From assembly GCA_964529445.1 (NCBI GenBank), contig CAZGWJ010000098.1:1-9295 (forward strand): a stretch of DNA of 9,295 bases, read 5' to 3'. Shown in pieces: positions 1 through 4,947 of the stretch (position 1 is its first letter; each line of letters starts with the position of its first letter). The position numbers and the translations under genes are program-made. The notes beneath the pieces were generated by a model. The model ran no database searches, was not told where the DNA came from, and was given only the letters and a program-made list of their open reading frames with translations. This stretch comes from CAZGWJ01 sp964529445 (GTDB lineage: Bacteria; Oederibacteriota; Muellerivitia; Muellerivitales; Muellerivitaceae).

Positions 1-51
1 CCGGTCCAATTCCTTCTCGAGTTCCTGGATCCTGGCCATCGGATCGGCCAT
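1..51 (-). CDS. Unidentified protein, N-terminal 17 codons only
   Basis: A minus-strand gene begins at ATG (51-49) and leaves the window at position 1. The visible peptide is MADPMARIQELEKELDR. It is rich in charged residues with heptad-like spacing (I, L, L), so it may open an alpha-helix or coiled coil. The start is supported by AAGGAAG about 7 nt upstream of this ATG. A second ATG at 56-54 is in another frame and lies only 2 nt from that Shine-Dalgarno, so it was rejected. The gene follows the beta-glucosidase in the same direction with a 72-bp gap. Too little is visible to assign a family. Confidence 0.6.
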   Translation of the reverse strand, partial: MADPMARIQELEKELDR

Positions 52-82
52 GGCATCACTTCCTTGAGGGATCGTTGGGGAC

Positions 83-112
83 AGTCTAGGGCCGCTCCGG
101 CCGGAATACCAA
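83..112 (-). promoter_or_regulatory. Weak candidate sigma70-type promoter for the left-edge gene
   Basis: On the minus strand TTGGTA (112-107) and TAGACT (88-83) are separated by 18 bp. Each matches the -35/-10 consensus at 4 of 6 positions. This would start transcription about 25 nt before the ATG at 51. A short GC inverted repeat (GGCCG/CGGCC, 90-102) lies in the spacer. The match quality is low, and co-transcription with the upstream glucosidase gene is equally possible. Confidence 0.25.
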
Positions 113-123
113 TAACAATCACG

Positions 124-1461
124 TCAGGTGCAGATACCGTTTTCCCTGGCCACTTGACCGTAAAAACGCCCGGAATCCTTGAGGGTTCGCCTCTGGGTCC
201 TGAAATCATTATGGACAATCCCGAAGCGGGGCTTGTACCCGTGGCTCCATTCGAAGTTGTCCATGAAGGTCCAGACGAAATAGCCCCTCACATCGGCGCC
301 CCGGTCGACGGCCTCTCCCACGGCGCGGATATGGCCTTTCAGGTACTCGACACGCCGGGAGTCCCTCACCCTCCCCTTCACGGGTCTCTCCCCGAAATAA
401 GCGGCCCCGTTCTCGGTGACGTAAAGGGCCAGGGGTCCGTACTCGCGGGTAACCCTCATCAGCAGGTCGCGCAAACCGACGGGATAGTCCGGCCAGCCGA
501 GGTCCGTCTTCCGCAAGGCCCGCCCCCGTCCCCAGACGAACCTTCCCGTAGGAGCCGGGTAGAGGATGTTGAAATAGTAGTTGATGCCCAGGAAATCGAT
601 CCGGGGACTCATCTCCCTCGCATCCCCGGGCAGGACGGCCCATTCCACGCCGGACTCCCGGGCCCTTCGGAGATAGGCCGCCGGGTATCGCCCGTAAAGG
701 ATGGGTTCCAATTGCCCCCCCACCGTCTCATCCCAATAAGCGCCGGCGGCCCGGCGGGCGGCCGGCGTGGAACGTGACGGGTAGACCATGTGGAGATTCG
801 GTGCGATGCCGTACAAGCACCGTGGTCGGATGGCTCGGCAGGCCCGCACGGCCCGGCCGTGCGCCAGGATGAGGTGATGGAAGACCTGGTACGAAGTGGC
901 CGGGTCGGAAACCCCCGGGGCATGCCAGGGATTGGCATATCCGCAGGAGGCCACGACCCCCGGCTCGTTCAAGGTCATCCAATGACGCACCCGGTCGCCC
1001 AGGGCCTTTACGACGAGAGCCGCGTATTCGGCGAACCACCCGGGGGTCCTCCGGTTCAGCCATCCACCCGCGTCGTGAACGGCTTGCGGGAGATCCCAAT
1101 GGAAAAGGGTCGCGAACGGCTCGATCCCCCGCTCGAGAAGCCCATCCACCAGGCGGTCATAGAATCCCAAACCCTTCGAGTTCACGCGGCCGCGCCCGGA
1201 AGGCAGGATCCGCGGCCAGGAGACGGAGAAGCGGTATGCCGTCAGCCCCACGCGCTTCATCAGGTCGAGATCACCCCGATAGCGCCGGTAATGGTCGCAG
1301 GCCACATCCCCCGTCTCGCCCCGTGCGATCCGCCCCGGAGTGTGGGTGAACCGATCCCAGACCGACTCCCCCTTGCCGTCCGCCTTCCACGCCCCCTCGA
1401 TCTGATAGGAAGATGTGGCCGCGCCCCAACGGAAGTTCTTCGGAAAAGCGATGAATCCCAT
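124..1461 (-). CDS. Family 1 glycoside hydrolase (beta-glucosidase)
   Basis: This 445-residue protein is a complete GH1 retaining beta-glycosidase with a (beta/alpha)8 barrel. Family landmarks are in order: the N-terminal FRWGAATSSYQIEG (10-23), HWDLP (121-125), TLNEP (163-167) with acid/base Glu166, NYY (294-296), VTENG (348-352) with nucleophile Glu350, and WTFMDNFEW (397-405). Glu404 and Trp405 are typical of enzymes acting on unphosphorylated sugars; 6-phospho-beta-glucosidases carry a different Ser/Lys/Tyr phosphate-binding set there. It should hydrolyse beta-linked glucosides or galactosides, such as cellobiose. No signal peptide is visible, so it is probably cytoplasmic. The ATG at 1461 is preceded by GGAGGA (1471-1466) with 4-nt spacing. 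It ends in TGA. No sugar transporter or regulator lies beside it, so the natural substrate cannot be read from context. It is transcribed divergently from the membrane glycosyltransferase at 1628. Confidence 0.97.
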   Translation of the reverse strand: MGFIAFPKNFRWGAATSSYQIEGAWKADGKGESVWDRFTHTPGRIARGETGDVACDHYRRYRGDLDLMKRVGLTAYRFSVSWPRILPSGRGRVNSKGLGFYDRLVDGLLERGIEPFATLFHWDLPQAVHDAGGWLNRRTPGWFAEYAALVVKALGDRVRHWMTLNEPGVVASCGYANPWHAPGVSDPATSYQVFHHLILAHGRAVRACRAIRPRCLYGIAPNLHMVYPSRSTPAARRAAGAYWDETVGGQLEPILYGRYPAAYLRRARESGVEWAVLPGDAREMSPRIDFLGINYYFNILYPAPTGRFVWGRGRALRKTDLGWPDYPVGLRDLLMRVTREYGPLALYVTENGAAYFGERPVKGRVRDSRRVEYLKGHIRAVGEAVDRGADVRGYFVWTFMDNFEWSHGYKPRFGIVHNDFRTQRRTLKDSGRFYGQVARENGICT

Positions 1462-1465
1462 TCAA

Positions 1466-1471
1466 TCCTCC
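1466..1471 (-). promoter_or_regulatory. Shine-Dalgarno of the beta-glucosidase gene
   Basis: GGAGGA on the minus strand lies 4 nt before the ATG at 1461. It is strong and fixes the start, in agreement with the family's usual N-terminus (short lead, then FPxxFxWGxATS). Confidence 0.8.
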
Positions 1472-1492
1472 GGCTCGAATATCGCCTGATTG

Positions 1493-1498
1493 ATTATA
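1493..1498 (-). promoter_or_regulatory. Candidate -10 box (TATAAT) of the beta-glucosidase gene
   Basis: A perfect TATAAT lies on the minus strand in an otherwise GC-rich region. It predicts a transcript start near 1486 and a 5' leader of about 25 nt that contains the GGAGGA site. The region 16-18 bp upstream has no good -35 (TTCGGA is the best, 3 of 6), so an activator or an extended element may be needed. Confidence 0.5.
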
Positions 1499-1552
1499 TC
1501 CGACGACCTGACCGCTTCCGAAAAGCACGGGATGTTCGGTTCGAGCCTGAGA

Positions 1553-1572
1553 AAGGGCTTTTTTCAGCCCTT
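1553..1572. repeat. Hairpin in the divergent intergenic region
   Basis: AAGGGCT (1553-1559) and AGCCCTT (1566-1572) form a 7-bp perfect stem with a 6-nt loop, TTTTTC on the plus strand. There is no T-tract after the stem on either strand, so it does not look like an intrinsic terminator. It lies between the divergent glucosidase and glycosyltransferase genes. It could bind a regulator or be incidental. Confidence 0.4.
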
Positions 1573-1594
1573 CCGGCACAGGAACCCGGGTCCA

Positions 1595-1621
1595 TTGGTG
1601 TCGAAAACCTCATGTTATAGT
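1595..1621 (+). promoter_or_regulatory. Candidate promoter giving a leaderless transcript
   Basis: TATAGT (1616-1621) is a 5-of-6 match to the -10 consensus. It ends 6 nt before the ATG at 1628, so transcription would begin at or within a base or two of the start codon. TTGGTG (1595-1600) could serve as the -35, but the 15-bp spacer is short. No Shine-Dalgarno precedes the ATG, which agrees with a leaderless mRNA. This is inferred from spacing only. Confidence 0.4.
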
Positions 1622-1627
1622 ATTTGC

Positions 1628-3202
1628 ATGCGTTCCCGTTCGAACCATCGCCCCCTTCGGGAATCCCGCGCTTCGACCCAGTTTCCACCCTCCTGGTCCT
1701 GGTCATTCCTTCTCCTGATCGCTTTCATCGTCCGTTGGTCTTTCGTCGTTAACGGGCATCCGGCATTCAATAGTGACGAGGCTTCCTCCTTCGAGTGGGC
1801 TTGGAGAAACATCCCGGCAGATGATTGGGATCCCGTTCATGCCCATCACATCGGCATACCCAGAATCTGGCTCGCCCGATGGGTTTACGGGTGGACTGGT
1901 TGGGAATGTGTCGGTTCGCTGATCGCGGTACTCCTGAACCTGACTGCCTGTTCACTCTGGGTCCGGTGGATATCCATCCGCATATCCATCCCTGCCGCCT
2001 GGGGAACCGCACTCTACCTGGCATTCGCGCCTTCCTGCATCGCCTTCCACGGAACGCTCCTGGATGCCCGTCAGGAAAGCTTCATCTACGCCGCTCTTCT
2101 CTTCCTGGGATCCGGCCGATGGACCCGAAGCGCCCTCCATATGGCTGGAGCTGGATTCCTGGCCGCTTGGGGAACCTGGGTTGATCCCCTCTTTCTCGCA
2201 TTTCTGATCCCGGCGGCTCTTCTCGAACTTCACACCGTGAGTCGATCCCCTTTGCGACCACCTCTCCGGAGATGGGTTTCCCTGACGGTCGGCATCTTGA
2301 TCGGTTCCCTGCCGTGGCTTATACAGGTCTCGGAACCGGCTTTTCGGACCGCCGTCTATTCCAACCCGGACGCCTACGCCCGGGTGACGCTCTCCGAACC
2401 TACTCGCATGATTGCCAATCTTCGTCTTTTGGCAGGATCTTCCCTGGAATATTTGATGGGTAACGTCCCCTACGGATTCCTGCAGGACACGCACTTTTTC
2501 CGGCACATCTTTCCTCCATTGGAAGGCACGCCGCGCGTGCTCATCCTCCTACTCTATGGTCTCGTCGTGGCCTTGTCGTCACTGGGGTGGTTCGTACTCT
2601 TGCGCTCGGGCAAGGGCATCCAAATCGCGATGGTCTTCCTGGTCCCGATGGCGTCGATTTTCGCCTTCTTCGTGGCCGGCCCCAAGGTCGTCAACGCCTG
2701 GGGCTTCCGACTCCTGGGTTTCGGACTGATCGTCCTGGCCGTCGGATGGGGATTGCTCATCGAAACGCTCCGGAAGCGTGTCCCTTGGGCGATTCCGGCC
2801 GTCATCCTCCTCCTCGTCGCGGCCCATGGTTCCTCCTGGTTCCATCACCAGAACCGTTCCAGGGATGTCCGTGCCGGCCGTTATCTGGCCGAGCGACTCC
2901 AAGAGAACGGCTTGACGCTGGGAACGGCTGATTATTGGGTTTCGGAGGTGGTCCGGTTCGACTCGGGCGGGAGGGTGGAATTGACACCTCACTCCTCGCC
3001 GCCGTTCCGGCTGGACGTGGAGCGGCGAGTCCTCGCCGGCAACCGCATCGCCCTTCTATTCGTGGATGGGCGCGACACGCCTTCCAGGCGGGAGGCTCTC
3101 ATGGGTATCTTCTCGCGATCCTTTGAGCCGATCCGTTGGATCGATCGGGGCGAGGGGTGGCAGATCCTGGAACTTCGCCGCAGGCCTTCCCGCACCCGTT
3201 GA
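1628..3202 (+). CDS. GT-C fold membrane glycosyltransferase (GT39/ArnT-like)
   Basis: This is a 524-residue integral membrane protein. After a basic N-terminus (about 20 residues) comes a first membrane segment (about 22-41). It is followed by an extracytoplasmic loop carrying SDEAS (49-53), with Asp50-Glu51 at the position of the acidic pair in GT-C enzymes such as PMT and ArnT. Roughly ten further hydrophobic segments follow up to about residue 410, then a soluble C-terminal domain of about 110 residues. GT-C enzymes transfer sugars from polyprenyl-phosphate donors on the outer face of the membrane; donor and acceptor here are unknown. The frame is open upstream to 1490, but those 46 codons do not look like protein and would encode a non-hydrophobic extension, so the ATG at 1628 was chosen. 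There is no Shine-Dalgarno; see the leaderless promoter. Several stretches look less GC-rich than the neighbouring genes. It ends in TGA, 9 bp from the convergent end of era. Confidence 0.8.
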   Translation: MRSRSNHRPLRESRASTQFPPSWSWSFLLLIAFIVRWSFVVNGHPAFNSDEASSFEWAWRNIPADDWDPVHAHHIGIPRIWLARWVYGWTGWECVGSLIAVLLNLTACSLWVRWISIRISIPAAWGTALYLAFAPSCIAFHGTLLDARQESFIYAALLFLGSGRWTRSALHMAGAGFLAAWGTWVDPLFLAFLIPAALLELHTVSRSPLRPPLRRWVSLTVGILIGSLPWLIQVSEPAFRTAVYSNPDAYARVTLSEPTRMIANLRLLAGSSLEYLMGNVPYGFLQDTHFFRHIFPPLEGTPRVLILLLYGLVVALSSLGWFVLLRSGKGIQIAMVFLVPMASIFAFFVAGPKVVNAWGFRLLGFGLIVLAVGWGLLIETLRKRVPWAIPAVILLLVAAHGSSWFHHQNRSRDVRAGRYLAERLQENGLTLGTADYWVSEVVRFDSGGRVELTPHSSPPFRLDVERRVLAGNRIALLFVDGRDTPSRREALMGIFSRSFEPIRWIDRGEGWQILELRRRPSRTR

Positions 3203-3211
3203 GACCGGCCC

Positions 3212-4105
3212 TCAAGCTTCGCCGTATCCCAATCGCTTCATCTTCCGGGGATCCTTGCGCCAGTTCTTGAGGGTCTTCACCCAGATCTGGAGGAAGACCT
3301 TCCGGTCCGTCAGCCGCTCGATGCCCGCCCGGGCCGCCTGGCCCAGGGCCTTCAACTGCCGCCCCCCCTCCCCGATGACGATGCCCTTGTGACTTTCCCG
3401 TTCGACGTAAAGCGTGGCGGTGATGACGACCGGATCGGGCGGATCGCACTCCTTGAACTCGTCGACGACCACGGCCACCCCGTAGGGGACCTCCTGCTTC
3501 AATTGGAGGAAGCATTGCTCGCGGACAAGTTCGGCCGCCAATTCCCTCAGGTTCTTGTCGGTCCACTGATCCGGCGGAAAGAGGGGGGGATGCTCGGGGA
3601 GCCGCTCCCGTATGGCCGAGAGCAGTTCCGGAAGGCCCTCGCCTTTCGCGGCTTGGATCCTGAAGAGCGGCCACTTCCCCAACGCCTTCAACTTGGGCGC
3701 CAGAAGCATCCCGGCCGGATGGGTCAGGAGGTCGGTCTTGTTGAGAACGAGAAGGACGGGTTTTTTCCAGCGGCGAAGCCATTCGGCGGCCAGATCCTCC
3801 TCCTCGCCCACCCCCTCCCCGGCGTCCACCAGAAACAACGCCAGATCCGATCCTTCCAGCGCTTCCTGGACCTGGCGAAGCATGTACTGGGACAGCTCGT
3901 TCTTCGGGATATGCATTCCGGGGGTATCGTAGAAAACCACCTGCGAAACATCGTCCTGGAGCACGCCCGCCAAGGACCCCCTCGTGGTCTGCGGCCGCGG
4001 CGAAACAATGGCGAGTTTCTCGCCCAAAAACGAGTTGAGAAGTGTCGATTTGCCGGCGTTGGGACGACCGATCAGGGCCACCGCGCCGCAACGGAATTCA
4101 GGCAA
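3212..4105 (-). CDS. era: GTPase Era, 16S rRNA-binding ribosome assembly factor
   Basis: This 297-residue protein has the full Era layout: a Ras-like GTPase domain (about 6-170) and a C-terminal KH domain. Visible motifs are G1 GRPNAGKS (13-20), G2 region RPQTTRG (37-43), G3 DTPG (60-63), and G4 NKTD (122-125). The KH loop is in IGEGGRQLK, near residue 245. Era binds the 3' end of 16S rRNA and helps mature the 30S subunit. The G5 motif reads QAAKG, where many homologues have SAxxG. The start is TTG: TGA lies in frame two codons upstream, no ATG is available, and GGGGGGTGAT, close to a perfect anti-Shine-Dalgarno match, sits 2 nt before it. The gene lies 83 bp downstream of the PHP gene, so it may be the last gene of the cluster or have its own promoter. 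It ends in TGA. Confidence 0.97.
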   Translation of the reverse strand: MPEFRCGAVALIGRPNAGKSTLLNSFLGEKLAIVSPRPQTTRGSLAGVLQDDVSQVVFYDTPGMHIPKNELSQYMLRQVQEALEGSDLALFLVDAGEGVGEEEDLAAEWLRRWKKPVLLVLNKTDLLTHPAGMLLAPKLKALGKWPLFRIQAAKGEGLPELLSAIRERLPEHPPLFPPDQWTDKNLRELAAELVREQCFLQLKQEVPYGVAVVVDEFKECDPPDPVVITATLYVERESHKGIVIGEGGRQLKALGQAARAGIERLTDRKVFLQIWVKTLKNWRKDPRKMKRLGYGEA

Positions 4106-4106
4106 G

Positions 4107-4116
4107 GATCACCCCC
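4107..4116 (-). promoter_or_regulatory. Extended Shine-Dalgarno before the TTG start of era
   Basis: The minus strand reads GGGGGGTGAT just before the TTG at 4105. It pairs with most of the 16S rRNA anti-Shine-Dalgarno (ideal GGAGGTGAT) and so decides in favour of a TTG start. A strong site may compensate for a weak start codon. The rest of the 83-bp gap (4106-4188) shows no convincing promoter or terminator. Confidence 0.6.
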
Positions 4117-4188
4117 CGCTGAAATGCGGAATGGCGAGTCAGGATTCGGGGTTCACCGGCACATGCGACCCGCCCGGTCATCGGCTTG

Positions 4189-4947
4189 TCAGATCTCGCG
4201 CTGGACATCGAACAGCTTTTCCCCGGGTATGGCGTGCTTCGCGATCATCTCCAGCGGCCATTCCAGATGACAGGAGCGGTCCGGGTTGTGCCCGTCGGAA
4301 CCCAGCGAAAACACGAGGCCGGCATCCCGGCACTTGACGAGAAGGCGCTCGTAGGGCGTCCTCCAGCGGTTGGAGAGTTCCACCGCCGTCCCGTACGCCT
4401 TCAGGGTGTCCACCAGGCGGTCCTCCCACCAGGACGGGAAGACCTCCTCCGCCGGTCCCAGGACCAGCAGGGGCAGCATGGAGCAATGCCCCAGGACATC
4501 GTAGTGCTGCCGCTCGAACTCGTTCTCCAAAAGGCGCAGATGCGCCTTGAGAAAATCCTGCGCGTCGGGGATCTCCGCCCGGGGGTCATAGGATGGATCC
4601 TTGCCCTGAAGGGCGTTGAACGTGCGGGAGAAACTGATGCGCCTGCCCCCCAGGGTCACGCCATGCACGCTCCCGAGGATATAGTCGAATCGCTTGCGCA
4701 CCTGGGGGTTCACCTGGAACGGCCGGTCCAGGTCCATCTCGATGCCGCGCGCCAGCGGATAATTCTCCAGGAAGGCCGCATAACGATCCAACTGCTCGTT
4801 GGAATTGAGGAGATCCGTGATCCCGGCATGGTCCGCGGTGCCGACGCGCACCCCCGCCTCGGAAGCGCGCTCCAGGAGCTGTTCCGCGGTCTGACGGCCG
4901 TCGGACCATCCCTTCAGGTGATTGTGAAGATCGAGAGGTCGATTCAC
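4189..4947 (-). CDS. PHP-domain metal-dependent phosphoesterase
   Basis: This 252-residue protein is made up of a single PHP domain, the family of histidinol phosphatase and the polymerase III proofreading domain. Candidate metal ligands appear in family order: DLHNH (His8, His10), ADH (Asp39, His40), GIE (Glu70), SVHG (His95), GHCS (His154) and SDGH (Asp218, His220). Length and layout resemble HisK/YcdX-type stand-alone PHP proteins. It should hydrolyse a phosphoester in the cytoplasm, but the substrate cannot be told from sequence. The first motif is followed by KGWSDG, compared with the common THxxxSDG. It starts at GTG (4947-4945), overlapping the TGA of the upstream glycosyltransferase by 4 bp (GTGA), with GGGGAA a few bases upstream, so the two are probably translationally coupled. 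Whether it acts in histidine synthesis is doubtful, as no his gene is nearby. It ends in TGA. Confidence 0.88.
   Translation of the reverse strand: MNRPLDLHNHLKGWSDGRQTAEQLLERASEAGVRVGTADHAGITDLLNSNEQLDRYAAFLENYPLARGIEMDLDRPFQVNPQVRKRFDYILGSVHGVTLGGRRISFSRTFNALQGKDPSYDPRAEIPDAQDFLKAHLRLLENEFERQHYDVLGHCSMLPLLVLGPAEEVFPSWWEDRLVDTLKAYGTAVELSNRWRTPYERLLVKCRDAGLVFSLGSDGHNPDRSCHLEWPLEMIAKHAIPGEKLFDVQREI

Noticed and set aside
90..102. GC hairpin GGCCG-CTC-CGGCC downstream of the beta-glucosidase gene as a terminator
   Set aside because: The loop is 3 nt, the stem is short, and no T-run follows on the minus strand.
64..1620. Two long plus-strand open frames opposite the beta-glucosidase gene
   Set aside because: No recognisable motifs and low-complexity composition; the minus-strand GH1 protein carries all catalytic motifs.
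1490..1627. N-terminal extension of the plus-strand glycosyltransferase to an ATG at 1490
   Set aside because: It would overlap the promoter region of the divergent gene, has no Shine-Dalgarno, and encodes 46 residues with no family character.
3199..3215. Inverted repeat TTGAG/CTCAA between the convergent ends of the glycosyltransferase gene and era, as a bidirectional terminator
   Set aside because: The stem is only 5 bp with a 7-nt loop and no T-tract on either side. It arises mainly from the two facing TGA stop codons.
3099..4270. Long open frames overlapping era on both strands
   Set aside because: They are shadows of the era frame, Arg/Gly/Pro-rich, and lack the GTPase and KH motifs.
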